From NCBI GenBank assembly GCA_019636675.1, contig JAHBXC010000001.1, forward strand, positions 1-64,000: a DNA stretch of 64,000 bases, read 5' to 3'. Origin of the DNA: Phycisphaeraceae bacterium (lineage in GTDB: Bacteria > Planctomycetota > Phycisphaerae > Phycisphaerales > UBA1924). The notes below the pieces were generated by a model. The model searched no databases. It was not told the origin of the DNA and saw only the letters and a list, made by a program, of their open reading frames with translations. A program made the translations under genes and the position numbers. This document shows, in pieces, positions 44,506-53,347 of this stretch. Position 1 is the first letter of the stretch. Each line of letters opens with the position of its first letter.

Positions 44506-45849
44506 TCAGTTCAGTTCGGCGACGCACCACGCGCGCCTGCCGTCAATTTCGACTCGGCCCAGGAAGTGCAGCCGGATGTCGGCGTCCAGCAGAGGACGCA
44601 CCCGGCGCGGGTCGCTCGTGAAGAGGTGGAGCGAGGGGGCCGCCGTCTCGTCGACCGGCGCCCCGAGCAGCGTCGCGCACGCAGTCGCCAGGAGCGACGC
44701 GTTCGTGCGTGCCCAGGCCCCGGCCGCGAGAAGCTCGGCGACGCCGCCGGCGCGAGGTTCGTCGTGCTGCTCCTCGAGCAGCAGGTGCACGCGGCCGGCG
44801 GCATCGACCGCGATCTCGACGCGCGCACACCCCGGCGCCTTGATGGGCGTGAGGGCGAGACCCTTCACTCGCGACGCGAGGGTGGGCGTCTGCTCAACGA
44901 TTGGAGCGGGCGCACGCGCGTGGCTCGGCGCATCGTCCGGCGTTGGCGCGTCGGTCGCGAGAGCCGGTGGATCGCGCGGGGCATCCGGCTCCGGGGCCGC
45001 GTCCGAGGACTGATTCTCGTCAGTCGAGTACTCCGGATCGGGCGGGCTCACGGGAACGGGGCGCGACCGGATCGAATCGAGAAGGGATTCGAGCGACACC
45101 CGTGATGCGCCCCTGTGCAGGCACACGCTGGGGGCCGGCTCGATCTTCTCGACGTGCCCGGCGAATTCGACCGGGGTTTCGAGGAATGCGCCGGCGGCGC
45201 GGGAGATCTTGTCGAACGCGCGACGCGAGTCGGCTTCGGGAGCGCCCATGGTCGCGATGCGGATGGGCTTCTCGCACGAGTGGATGGCCTTGACCGTGCG
45301 GTACGCGGCGACGAGCGCCGGGTCGTCGACGCCGGTGAGGATCGTGATGGCCCCGACCGCCGGGTGGGACGCGAGGTCGTGCTCGCTCGTCTCGCCCGTG
45401 CGCAGCAGAACCCGTGCGCACGAAGCAGCGACAAACGCGAGCGCGGCGTCGAGAGATGACATCGCGTCCTTCGGGATATCGCCCGGCGCGATGCCGACGA
45501 CATCGACGGAGCACTCGCCCGAGAGCGTTCGCACGAGCGCGACCGGAGCCGCGTCTTTCTGCGACTGATCGCGCGCGTGCTGGAGGAGCCACGCGCTGGC
45601 GTAGACCGGGAGACTGCCCAGGATCACCGCGTCGATGACGGCTGCGTCGCGCGCGGGAGCAGGCGGTTCATCGCTGTGAAGATCCGGCTCGACCCCGGCG
45701 AGACGCAGTGGCGGGTCGGCAGGGCGCGGCGCCGGCTTGGCCTCGATCCGCGCCGGAGCGGGGGCGTCGGCGCCAAGGAAAAGCTCGGCGAGCGCGTCGT
45801 ACTCCGGAGTGACGCGGGGCGTGAGATGATCGGATGGGTAGCTGGTCAC
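44506..45849 (-). CDS. MinD/ParA-like protein without a P-loop (degenerate partner of the ParA-CBM48 protein)
   Basis: 447 residues from the GTG at 45849 overlapping the upstream stop (GTGA). The central part (about residues 70-240) follows the MinD/FlhG order, including AVGAITILTGVDDPALVAAYRTVKAI and a C-terminal AFDKISRAAGAFLETPVEFAGHVE, which matches the end of the MinD fold. However, the place of Walker A reads VILGSLPVYASAWLLQHARDQ with no GKT. A Pro/Asp-rich linker (VSPPDPEYSTDENQSSDAAP) leads to a C-terminal domain of about 150 residues not recognised. Inference: a non-hydrolysing partner or regulator of the adjacent ParA. Similarity was judged by eye only. Confidence 0.55.
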   Translation of the reverse strand: MTSYPSDHLTPRVTPEYDALAELFLGADAPAPARIEAKPAPRPADPPLRLAGVEPDLHSDEPPAPARDAAVIDAVILGSLPVYASAWLLQHARDQSQKDAAPVALVRTLSGECSVDVVGIAPGDIPKDAMSSLDAALAFVAASCARVLLRTGETSEHDLASHPAVGAITILTGVDDPALVAAYRTVKAIHSCEKPIRIATMGAPEADSRRAFDKISRAAGAFLETPVEFAGHVEKIEPAPSVCLHRGASRVSLESLLDSIRSRPVPVSPPDPEYSTDENQSSDAAPEPDAPRDPPALATDAPTPDDAPSHARAPAPIVEQTPTLASRVKGLALTPIKAPGCARVEIAVDAAGRVHLLLEEQHDEPRAGGVAELLAAGAWARTNASLLATACATLLGAPVDETAAPSLHLFTSDPRRVRPLLDADIRLHFLGRVEIDGRRAWCVAELN

Positions 45850-47333
45850 GAGCCGGCCTCCACGCCGGCGTGCGCGTGATGGTTCAGTTCGGAGGGGACG
45901 CTCGGACGGACGGCGACGACGCTGTTGACCTCGTCGAACGCGTTGCGCTGCGTCTCGGGGTTGTGCGGGTCGGCGATCCATCGCCCGTCAACGACGAGCC
46001 GGTACTGACGCCGCCCGGGCGGGAGCGTCAGCGTGATCGCGTGCGCGCCGAGGCGCGCGTCGTACTCCATGACCGCCGCCGAGGGCGACCAGTTGTTGAA
46101 GTCGCCCGCGACCGAAACGCGCTGCTCGGGTCGGCCGGGGAAGATGAACCGCACGCCATCGGGCGCGTGTCGCACGCCCACGAAAGGCGGTCGCGCCGAG
46201 GGCACGCTCGCCGGGCGCGTGTCGACCACGGGCGTCTCCGGCTCGCTCTGACCCACGAGCGCGTCGTCGAAGCGGTGCATCGCGCGGGAGACACGAGGGT
46301 CGCTCGCGAGACGGTCCTGAAGCTTGCGGCTCTGCTCGACAAGCTGGCGCGCGCGTGCCGCGAGCTCGGCGGCGCGGCTCAGCACCGGGTCGCGCTCCGC
46401 GACGGGTTGCGCAGCCTGAGCGGGCGTCGGGGCGTCGGAGGAGTTGACGGTCTCTGTCTCGGTCGAATCGTCGAGCCCGGCGAGGGTCGCGGCGGGCTTG
46501 AGATCGACGATCTGCTCGGCGGCGCCCCTGCGCGAGGATGTCGCGCTGAGCAGCCAGTCGGCGAGCGCCGCGTAGTCGAGCGAGCCCGTGGAGCTTGGCG
46601 CGTACTCGCTGATGGGCTGGCCGATCGAGGTCGCTTCGCGCAGCTTCTCGTCGCGACGGATGATGACGGGGATCAGCCGATCCGCGAAGTTCTCACGGAT
46701 CTCGCTGAGCAGCGCGCGAGAGAGCGGGCTGTCGTCTTCGTACATCGTGGGCAGGATGAAGTAGGGCGTGCTCCCGCCCAGGCGGCGCGCGAGCGAGCGG
46801 ATGGTGTTCGCCTGTTTCCCGGCGCCCTTCATCGCGAAGAACCCGGTCTCGACCGGGATCACGACCTCGGTCGCGGCGCGCAGCGCGTTGTAGGTCAGCA
46901 GTCCGATGGATGGGGGGCAGTCGATGACGCACCAGTCGTACGGCTCGCCCGTGTCGCGAGGGGCGGAATCGCAGATGGCCTTGATCGCCTGCTCGAGGCG
47001 CTGGTCGCGATCGTCGAGTTCCGCCAGCCCGCCGCGTGCGGCTTCGAGCCCCGCGAGGCGCATGGAACTGGGCACCAGGTCCAGGTTCCTCCCGGCGCGC
47101 CAGACGAGCCGGGCCCGTTCGGACGAGATGCGCTCCGGGGCGAGCATCGCGTCGCCGATGTGCCGGTCGATCGCCGAGTCGGGGATTGCGAGCCCGGCGG
47201 CACAGTGGGACTGCGGGTCAAGGTCGATGAGCAGCGTCTTCAGGCCTCGTCGCGCAAGAACGCCGGCGAGGTTGACGGCGGTGGTCGTCTTCCCGCATCC
47301 ACCCTTCTGATTGATGATCGCGACGGTGCGCAC
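45846..47333 (-). CDS. ParA/MinD-type ATPase fused to a C-terminal glycogen-binding (AMPK/CBM48) domain
   Basis: 495 residues from the GTG at 47333, with GAGGGG seven bases upstream; an ATG at 47441 would add a proline-rich extension. The first 260 residues are a complete ParA ATPase: deviant Walker A KGGCGKTT (residues 10-17), LLIDLDPQSH, VIDCPPSIGLLTYNAL and IPVETGFFAMKGAG. A coiled-coil-like Ala/Arg/Glu segment (about 320-365) follows. Residues 388-476 are an Ig-like carbohydrate-binding module with VSVAGDFNNWSPSAAVM and YRLVVDGRWIADPHNP, as in AMPK beta and isoamylase N-domains. Possibly it positions glycogen or another polymer, or responds to it. Confidence 0.88.
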   Translation of the reverse strand: MRTVAIINQKGGCGKTTTAVNLAGVLARRGLKTLLIDLDPQSHCAAGLAIPDSAIDRHIGDAMLAPERISSERARLVWRAGRNLDLVPSSMRLAGLEAARGGLAELDDRDQRLEQAIKAICDSAPRDTGEPYDWCVIDCPPSIGLLTYNALRAATEVVIPVETGFFAMKGAGKQANTIRSLARRLGGSTPYFILPTMYEDDSPLSRALLSEIRENFADRLIPVIIRRDEKLREATSIGQPISEYAPSSTGSLDYAALADWLLSATSSRRGAAEQIVDLKPAATLAGLDDSTETETVNSSDAPTPAQAAQPVAERDPVLSRAAELAARARQLVEQSRKLQDRLASDPRVSRAMHRFDDALVGQSEPETPVVDTRPASVPSARPPFVGVRHAPDGVRFIFPGRPEQRVSVAGDFNNWSPSAAVMEYDARLGAHAITLTLPPGRRQYRLVVDGRWIADPHNPETQRNAFDEVNSVVAVRPSVPSELNHHAHAGVEAGS

Positions 47334-47578
47334 GCGCAATCCCCTCGGGGCAGGGGTTCCGGGCCGGGTCCGTGGCTCCGGGCGTGGGGGCTGTGGGAGA
47401 GGTGAGCCCGCGATGGGCGGCTTCACGGCCGCGCAATCCACGCGCCCTATCCATCGGAAGGGTCCGGTTCGGGGCTTGATAATCTAGGGGGACGCGAATA
47501 GCGACCCACGACGGGTGGGGGCGCCCTGTACATACCGTTGCCCGAATCGGTCCTTGATTAGGGGGGGGCTGGCACTGC

Positions 47579-48757
47579 TCAAGCGCGGATCGCGTCGAGC
47601 CCGGCGATCGCTGCCTCGTGCGGCGCGTCGGGAATGATCGTGCAACGCCCGGGCCCCGTGGGGACGATCAGCCGCAGTTTCCCCTGCGCGACCTTCTTGT
47701 CGTGCATCATGCGCGCCGCCAGGTCTTCGCTGGGGGGCAGGTTGATCGCGCGCGTGGGGAGGCCCGCCGCGGTCAGCGCGGCGAGCGCGAGTCGCGTCGT
47801 CTCGGGATCGGTCATCCCCAGGTGTTCACCCGCGGCGCACGCGGCGACGAGGCCCAGCGCGACCGCCTCGCCGTGGAGGAGCGGGGTGTCGGACGCGCGA
47901 TCGAGCGGCGCGACGCCGGGCAGCGTCTCGAACGCGTGGGCGAAGGTGTGCCCGAGGTTGAGCAGCATGCGCGAGAGGCCGGACCCGTCCGAAGTCGCAC
48001 GCTCCTCGCGCGGGTCGTCGCGCACGACGCGCGCCTTGACCGCAACATTGCGCGCGACGAGGTCGGTGAGCGCCTCGCTCTCTCGCGCAAGAAACCGCGG
48101 CATTGTCGAGGCCATCCATGCGAGAAGGTCAGCGTCGCCGCAGTCCGCGCTCAGCAGCGCATGCTTGACGCACTCCGCGAGCCCGGCGCAGAATTGACGG
48201 TCGGAGAGCGTCGCGAGCGTCTTGACATCGGCGACGACGAGCGCCGGCTGATGGAACGCGCCGACGAAGTTCTTGAGCAGCCCGCGCTCGGTGGCGAGGT
48301 TGACGCCGGTCTTGCCCCCGACCGACGCGTCGACCATCGCGAGCAGGGTGGTCGGGCACTGCACGACCGGCACGCCGCGCCGGTAGGTGGCGGCGACGAA
48401 GCCGGCGAGGTCGCCCACGATGCCCCCGCCCAGCGCGACGATCGGGTCGCGCCGCTCGTGCCTGGTGATGGCGACCTCTTCGAGCAGGCGCTCGGCGCTG
48501 TCGAGGGTTTTCTCGGTTTCCGTCGCGACGCCGAAGGCGGACGACACCGCGTAGCCGTGGTGCGCGAGCGAGCGCGACGCCTCGGCGACATGCTCCTGGG
48601 GCAGGTCGCGGTCGTAGATCAGGAACGCGCGCCGGTCGGCGCCGAGCGTGTTCGCGAGGGTTGGCCCGAGGTCGGACAGCAACCCCGACCCGACGAGGAC
48701 TTCGTAGGGGGGGAAGGCGGGGTCGTTGGCGGTAATGGGGATGGCGCGGGGGATCAT
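47579..48757 (-). CDS. aroB: 3-dehydroquinate synthase
   Basis: 392 residues from the ATG at 48757. AroB makes 3-dehydroquinate from DAHP, step two of the shikimate pathway, using NAD and a divalent metal. Motifs: VALGGGIVGDLAGFVAATYRRG, PTTLLAMVDASVGGKTGVN, NFVGAFHQP, GLAECVKHALL with the metal Glu, LNLGHTFAHAFE and LLHGEAVALGL. The start overlaps the stop of the Doc toxin gene by one base (TGATG), so its translation is tied to a toxin-antitoxin operon, which is unusual for a housekeeping enzyme. Confidence 0.96.
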   Translation of the reverse strand: MIPRAIPITANDPAFPPYEVLVGSGLLSDLGPTLANTLGADRRAFLIYDRDLPQEHVAEASRSLAHHGYAVSSAFGVATETEKTLDSAERLLEEVAITRHERRDPIVALGGGIVGDLAGFVAATYRRGVPVVQCPTTLLAMVDASVGGKTGVNLATERGLLKNFVGAFHQPALVVADVKTLATLSDRQFCAGLAECVKHALLSADCGDADLLAWMASTMPRFLARESEALTDLVARNVAVKARVVRDDPREERATSDGSGLSRMLLNLGHTFAHAFETLPGVAPLDRASDTPLLHGEAVALGLVAACAAGEHLGMTDPETTRLALAALTAAGLPTRAINLPPSEDLAARMMHDKKVAQGKLRLIVPTGPGRCTIIPDAPHEAAIAGLDAIRA

Positions 48758-49164
48758 CAGGATCGCCCATCGAGCGGATGCATCCGCGGCTTCACCCACT
48801 CGACGATCGCTTCACGGCCCGAGACACCGCTCGCGATCGCGAGCACCATCTCAACCGCTTCATCCCGTCTCGCACGAACACCAACGCCATTCACCGCGAG
48901 GAACCCGATCATGGCGCCGTATCCGGCTCGCTTGTTACCGTCAATGAATGGGTGATTCCGGCAGATGTAAAACAGGTATGCGGCTGCGACTTCTTCCAGG
49001 GTTGTGTGGACCGGCGAGCCACCGAATGACTGCTTCGGTTGTGCCATGGCGGACTCGAGCAAGCCGTGATCACGGATGCCGTGGTCACCCCCCTGGTCTT
49101 CGATCGCGAGTGAGTGAATGAACAACACATCATCGAGGTTGAGGTGCTGAACAGGCTTCATCAT
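48757..49164 (-). CDS. Doc-like (Fic-fold) toxin
   Basis: 135 residues. ATGATG at 49159-49164 overlaps the antitoxin stop (ATGA); either ATG may be used. The Fic core HPFIDGNKRAGYGA is intact and preceded by a helix with AAAYLFYICRN. The N-terminus (LNLDDVLFIHSLAIEDQGGDHGIRDHGLLESAMAQP) is characteristic of the Doc subgroup. Family knowledge: Doc of phage P1 phosphorylates EF-Tu and halts translation. The usual second half of the site, as in Doc, has Lys in the glycine loop (GNK), as here. Confidence 0.93.
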   Translation of the reverse strand: MMKPVQHLNLDDVLFIHSLAIEDQGGDHGIRDHGLLESAMAQPKQSFGGSPVHTTLEEVAAAYLFYICRNHPFIDGNKRAGYGAMIGFLAVNGVGVRARRDEAVEMVLAIASGVSGREAIVEWVKPRMHPLDGRS

Positions 49165-49370
49165 TCCGCCAGTTTCCGCATCGCTTCCCCGTGCGTGCCA
49201 AAGACCTGCTCGACAACTCGGTCGAGCCGCGCAGGGTCGTTCGAACGATGTCTCTCGTGGAGATATCGAACATATGCCGCGAGCGTGAGATGAAGGCGGT
49301 GTGCCTCCGCCTCCAGATCTCGTTTGAGGTCCGGGCTGGCGTCGAACTGGATCGTTGATCGGGCGATCAT
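49161..49370 (-). CDS. Small antitoxin partner of the Doc-like toxin
   Basis: 69 residues from the ATG at 49370 (a GTG at 49379 would add three). The start IARSTIQFDASPDLKRDLEAEAHRLHLTLAAYVRYLHERH resembles a ribbon-helix-helix DNA-binding domain (short strand then two helices). The C-terminal part (RLDRVVEQVFGTHGEAMRKL) would wrap the toxin. It is co-translated with the toxin and probably represses its own promoter. A TATAGT box lies 7 nt upstream. Confidence 0.78.
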   Translation of the reverse strand: MIARSTIQFDASPDLKRDLEAEAHRLHLTLAAYVRYLHERHRSNDPARLDRVVEQVFGTHGEAMRKLAE

Positions 49371-49377
49371 GGCATTC

Positions 49378-49383
49378 ACTATA
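49378..49383 (-). promoter_or_regulatory. -10 box TATAGT for a leaderless toxin-antitoxin mRNA
   Basis: TATAGT (5 of 6) ends 7 nt before the antitoxin ATG and no SD is present. It lies in the 24-nt gap after guaA, so the operon has its own promoter even though guaA is upstream in the same direction. Confidence 0.5.
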
Positions 49384-49394
49384 TCGGCCGACGC

Positions 49395-51005
49395 TCACTC
49401 CCACTCGATCGTCGCCGGGGGCTTCGAGGAGATGTCGTAGACCACGCGGTTCACGCCGCGGACCTCGTTGATGATGCGGTTGCTGATCGTCGCGAGGACC
49501 TGGTAGGGGATCCGAGCCCAGTCGGCGGTCATGAAGTCCTGCGTCTCGACGGCGCGGATCGCCACGACGCTCTCGTAGGTCCGCCCGTCGCCCATCACGC
49601 CCACGCTCTGCACGGGCAGGAGCACCGCGAAGACCTGGCTGGTGCTGCGATACAGGTTGGCCGCGATGATCTCTTCGAGCAGGATCTCGTCGCAGTCGCG
49701 CAGGACATCGAGTTTCTCGCGCGTCACCTCGCCCAGCACGCGCACCGCGAGGCCCGGCCCGGGGAAGGGGTGGCGCCAGACGATGCGATCGGGGACGCCC
49801 AGCACCTCGCCGAGTTTGCGCACCTCGTCCTTGAACAGGTCGCGCAGGGGCTCGACGAGCGCGAAGTCCATGTTCTCGGGGAGCCCGCCGACATTGTGGT
49901 GGAGTTTGATGTTCGCGCTCTGGCCCGCGTGCCCGTGGCCCGACTCGATCACATCGGGGTACAGCGTTCCCTGCGCGAGGAACTTGAACTCGTCGCTCGC
50001 GCCCGCGACCTTCCTCGGCGTTATGGACCGCGATGCCTCGTCGAAAACGTCGACGAAGCGCTTGCCGATACGCTTGCGCTTCTCCTGAGGATCGGTGACG
50101 CCCGACAGGTCAGAGAGGAACTGCTCGGACGCGTCGATCACATGCAGGTCGATGTCGAAGTGGTCGCGGAAGGTCGTCTCGACGAGCGGGCGCTCGTTCT
50201 TGCGCAGCAGGCCGTTGTCGACGAACACGCAGGTGAGTTGGTCGCCGATGGCTTTGTGGATGAGCGCCGCGCAGACGGACGAATCGACGCCGCCCGAGAG
50301 GCCGCAGATCACGCGTCCCTTGCCGACCTGCTCGCGGATGCGCTGGGCGGCGGTGTCGACGAAATCCGCCATGCGCCAGGTGCCGGCGCACTTGCAGATC
50401 TCGTAGAGGAAGTTCTGGAGGATCTCGACACCGTGGGGCGTGTGCGTCACTTCCGGGTGAAACTGCACGCCGAAGAACGGGAGCGTCTTGTGCCGGACGG
50501 CGGCGTTGGGGCAGGTCGGAGTGCTGGCGAGGGTGTCGAACTTCGCGTCGATGCCCTGGACTTGATCGCCGTGAGACATCCAGACCGCGGTGCGCTGGGG
50601 GATCGCGTGGAAGAGGTCGCCCTTCTCGCGCGCGGCGGAGTCCTTGAGCTCGAGGTTGGCGCGCCCGAACTCGCGGTGGCTGGCGCGCGAAACCTCGCAG
50701 CCCATGAGTTGGCACGCGAGCTGCATGCCGTAGCAGATCCCCAGGACGGGGACGCCCAGGTTGAAGATCTCCGGATCGCAGCGAGGGGCGCCCGAGTCGT
50801 AGACGGACGAGGGCCCGCCCGAGAGGATGATGCCCTTGGGGTTGAGCGCGCGCAGTTCGGCGGCGGTGATTTTGGGAGAGACGAGCAGCGAGAACGCGCC
50901 GGCTTCTCGGACGCGACGACAGATGAGCTGCGCGGTCTGCGAGCCGAAATCGAGGACGGGGATGACCTCGGCGTGAGGGAGCGACGAGAGAGATGGCGTG
51001 GTCAT
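49395..51005 (-). CDS. guaA: GMP synthase (glutamine-hydrolysing)
   Basis: 536 residues. GuaA aminates XMP to GMP. The amidotransferase domain has the nucleophile in [13 protein letters not shown] and the His/Glu pair in [11 protein letters not shown]. The synthetase domain has the PP-loop [17 protein letters not shown] and the C-terminal dimerisation part ending [13 protein letters not shown], which is the standard GuaA end. The order and length are normal. Confidence 0.97.
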   Translation of the reverse strand: MTTPSLSSLPHAEVIPVLDFGSQTAQLICRRVREAGAFSLLVSPKITAAELRALNPKGIILSGGPSSVYDSGAPRCDPEIFNLGVPVLGICYGMQLACQLMGCEVSRASHREFGRANLELKDSAAREKGDLFHAIPQRTAVWMSHGDQVQGIDAKFDTLASTPTCPNAAVRHKTLPFFGVQFHPEVTHTPHGVEILQNFLYEICKCAGTWRMADFVDTAAQRIREQVGKGRVICGLSGGVDSSVCAALIHKAIGDQLTCVFVDNGLLRKNERPLVETTFRDHFDIDLHVIDASEQFLSDLSGVTDPQEKRKRIGKRFVDVFDEASRSITPRKVAGASDEFKFLAQGTLYPDVIESGHGHAGQSANIKLHHNVGGLPENMDFALVEPLRDLFKDEVRKLGEVLGVPDRIVWRHPFPGPGLAVRVLGEVTREKLDVLRDCDEILLEEIIAANLYRSTSQVFAVLLPVQSVGVMGDGRTYESVVAIRAVETQDFMTADWARIPYQVLATISNRIINEVRGVNRVVYDISSKPPATIEWE

Positions 51006-51114
51006 GGGCGTGGTCGCGTGGGGTGGAGAGCGAGCCCTGCGCGGGCGCCGGAGGGGGCTCCGCCGCAGGAATCGCGATGGTAGGCGATCTCCGCCGGGTT
51101 CTGGGCGAGGGAGG

Positions 51115-51120
51115 TAGACT
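51115..51120 (+). promoter_or_regulatory. -10 box TAGACT for a leaderless lipoprotein-HATPase-STAS mRNA
   Basis: TAGACT ends 6 nt before the GTG at 51127 and there is no SD. It would drive the lipoprotein, kinase-like and STAS genes, which overlap each other. Confidence 0.45.
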
Positions 51121-51126
51121 CAGGGC

Positions 51127-51534
51127 GTGTCCCGATCGGTTCTCCAGCCCGTGCCGCCGTGCGCCCCGATGGCGCTGCTCGTCGCGTTGGGCCTGCTCGC
51201 CGGGTGCGGGGGGTCGGGACAGGACCCGTCGTTCGAGTCCGGGGGCCCCATCGGGCGGACCAAGGCGATCGGGGACGCCGCGGCGGCCCGGGACTCCGGG
51301 GCGATCCCGGACCTCATCGACTCCCTCTGGTCGGACGACCCGGCGGAGCGGATGCTGGCGATCCGGGCGTTGGAATCGATGACGGGCCAGACCCTCGGGT
51401 ATGGATTTGCCGATCCGGAACAGAAGCGGACCGAGGCCGCGGACCGATGGGTTTCATGGTGGCGCGATGAACGCGCCCGAACAGCCCCGGGGGTCGTCCC
51501 CCCGGCGGGCACAGGAGCCAGCGGCGGACTATGA
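51127..51534 (+). CDS. Small predicted lipoprotein
   Basis: 135 residues from a GTG. A lipoprotein signal with LLAGC (MALLVALGLLAGCGGSG) places it at a membrane. The rest includes a HEAT-like pair of helices (GAIPDLIDSLWSDDPAERMLAIRALESMTG) and ends in a Pro/Gly-rich tail. Its stop overlaps the next start (ATGA at 51531), linking it to the anti-sigma-like pair. No known family is recognised. Confidence 0.7.
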   Translation: MSRSVLQPVPPCAPMALLVALGLLAGCGGSGQDPSFESGGPIGRTKAIGDAAAARDSGAIPDLIDSLWSDDPAERMLAIRALESMTGQTLGYGFADPEQKRTEAADRWVSWWRDERARTAPGVVPPAGTGASGGL

Positions 51535-52097
51535 CCCAGACCACGGGCCACACCACACCCCCGACCAACGCCTCGGGCCACGCCTCGCCGCACATGGTCG
51601 TGCAGCTGCTGAGTCAGCCGAGATATCTCGCGCCGACGCGCCGGCTGGTGCACGAGTTCTGTCGCCAGTTCGGCTTCGACGACCGCTGCGCCGGGCAGGT
51701 CGCGCTCGCCGTTGACGAGGCGATCTGCAATGTGATCCGGCACGGGTACGCGCAGCGCACCGACGGGCCGATCTGGATCAAGCTGTGGCCGGTCGCCGCG
51801 TCCGGGCGCCAGTCGGGCGGGATCAGGATCGTGATCGAAGACGAGGCGCGACAGGTCGACCCGGCGCAGATCAAGGGCAGAGCACTCGAAGAGATCCGCC
51901 CCGGCGGGCTCGGCGTCCACATCATCCGTGAGGTCATGGATGAGGTCGTCTACGAGCGTCGCGACGCCAGCGGGATGCGCCTTTCCCTCGTGCGCCGGCT
52001 CCCCGAAGCGGGCGGGCGCGAGATCGACATGAGCGAACAGTCCGGGCAGGCCCCTGCCGACTGCACCAAGAAGGGTTGCGGCACCACGAATGGCTAA
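51531..52097 (+). CDS. RsbW-like anti-sigma factor / serine kinase (HATPase_c_2)
   Basis: 188 residues. The GHKL fold is seen in the N-box ALAVDEAICNVIRHGY and in the G-box region RPGGLGVHIIREVMDEV. Such proteins bind a sigma factor or phosphorylate a STAS antagonist. N- and C-terminal extensions are poor in known features; the C-terminus has two Cys (DCTKKGCG). It overlaps the STAS gene by 8 nt. No sigma factor gene is in the window. Confidence 0.9.
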   Translation: MTQTTGHTTPPTNASGHASPHMVVQLLSQPRYLAPTRRLVHEFCRQFGFDDRCAGQVALAVDEAICNVIRHGYAQRTDGPIWIKLWPVAASGRQSGGIRIVIEDEARQVDPAQIKGRALEEIRPGGLGVHIIREVMDEVVYERRDASGMRLSLVRRLPEAGGREIDMSEQSGQAPADCTKKGCGTTNG

Positions 52098-52437
52098 CGG
52101 CGACACTATCGAGATCAAAGTCGAACGGCGCAGCGACGCCGTGGTCGTCCGCCCGGTTGGCGATGTCGATCTCAACCGCTCTCCTGCGCTGCGCGAGCAG
52201 CTCAAGGCCGTCACCGACAAGAAGACCAAGCGGATGATCGTTGATCTTTCCGAAGTTCCGTACATGGACAGCTCCGGCGTTGCGACGCTCGTCGAGGCCA
52301 TGCAGCTCGCGCGAAGGGGCGGCTACACGCTGCTGCTCTGCGGGCTCCAGGAGCGCGTCCGCTCGATCTTCGAGATCGCGCGCCTCGACACGGTCTTCCA
52401 GGTCGTGACCGATGTCGACGCCGCGATGCACGCCTGA
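52090..52437 (+). CDS. STAS-domain protein (anti-sigma factor antagonist)
   Basis: 115 residues, a single STAS domain with strand VVVRPVGDVDLNRSPALREQL and the phosphorylation loop VPYMDSSGVATLVEAMQLA, whose second Ser is the usual target. With the adjacent RsbW-like gene it forms a partner-switch pair. It is followed 49 bp later by a permease of the MlaE family; MlaB, which works with MlaE, is also a STAS protein, so that role must be kept open. Confidence 0.92.
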   Translation: MANGDTIEIKVERRSDAVVVRPVGDVDLNRSPALREQLKAVTDKKTKRMIVDLSEVPYMDSSGVATLVEAMQLARRGGYTLLLCGLQERVRSIFEIARLDTVFQVVTDVDAAMHA

Positions 52438-52486
52438 GCGTCTCGCTCGGGCGACGCCCGCGTGGTATCGTCTCGACGGGTAACGC

Positions 52487-53341
52487 ATGGCCGACGCAGA
52501 CCAGAACAACCAACTCGACCCGCGACGGACCGCGCCGGGAGCGCGCGCGCTCGCGTCGCTTGGCGAACGATCGCTCGACACGATCGCGCACATCGGGGGC
52601 GTGTGGTGGCTGCTCGTCGACACCCTCCGCTGGCTCTGGATGGGCCTGACGGTCCGGCGCGTGCGGCTCGGCCGGCGAGCGATCATCTCGCAGCTCGTTC
52701 GCGTGGGCGTGAACTCGATCCTGATCGTGTCGCTCGTGTCGGCGGCGGTGGGGTTCATCCTGGCGTTGCAGATGGCGCCCCCGCTCGACGACTTCGGCGC
52801 CAAGGGCCTCGTGCCCAACATCATCGCCGTCGCGGTGCTCCGCGAGCTGGGGCCGCTCATCGCGGCGATCGTGCTCACCGGGTTCGCCGGCGCCGCGATC
52901 GCGGCCGAGATCGGCACGATGGTGGTCGGCGAGGAGATCGAGGCGCTCGAGAGCATCGCGCTCAACCCGGTGCGATTCCTCGTGGTCCCGCGCGTGATCG
53001 CGACGACCACTGCGCTCATCTGCCTCGCGGTCATCTCCGACATCGCGGCGATCACCTCGGGCATGGTCTGCGGCGCGACGGTGCTCGACATCCCTCCCAA
53101 GGTCTATTACGACAGCACGGTCGAGCAGGTCCTGCCTCGCGACTTTCTGACCGGCCTGGCCAAGGGCGGCATCTTCGGGATGCTGATCGGGCTCATCGCC
53201 TGCGCGAACGGGCTGAAGGTCACCGGGGGCGCCGCCGGCGTCGGTCGAGCCACGACGAACACCGTGGTCGAGTCCGTCGTTGCGGTCGTCATCGCCGACC
53301 TGCTCTTCACGGCGATCTTCTACGCCCTTGGATGGACCTGA
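52487..53341 (+). CDS. MlaE-family ABC transporter permease
   Basis: 284 residues with about five or six membrane helices. The family core reads VLRELGPLIAAIVLTGFAGAAIAAEIGTMVVGEEIEALESI, typical of MlaE/TrnB permeases that move phospholipid between the membranes. The cytoplasmic ATPase (MlaF) and the MCE protein (MlaD) are not adjacent. A TATCGT box at 52466-52471 gives a short leader. It is convergent with the UbiA gene, 6 bp away. Confidence 0.93.
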   Translation: MADADQNNQLDPRRTAPGARALASLGERSLDTIAHIGGVWWLLVDTLRWLWMGLTVRRVRLGRRAIISQLVRVGVNSILIVSLVSAAVGFILALQMAPPLDDFGAKGLVPNIIAVAVLRELGPLIAAIVLTGFAGAAIAAEIGTMVVGEEIEALESIALNPVRFLVVPRVIATTTALICLAVISDIAAITSGMVCGATVLDIPPKVYYDSTVEQVLPRDFLTGLAKGGIFGMLIGLIACANGLKVTGGAAGVGRATTNTVVESVVAVVIADLLFTAIFYALGWT

Positions 53342-53347
53342 CCGGCG

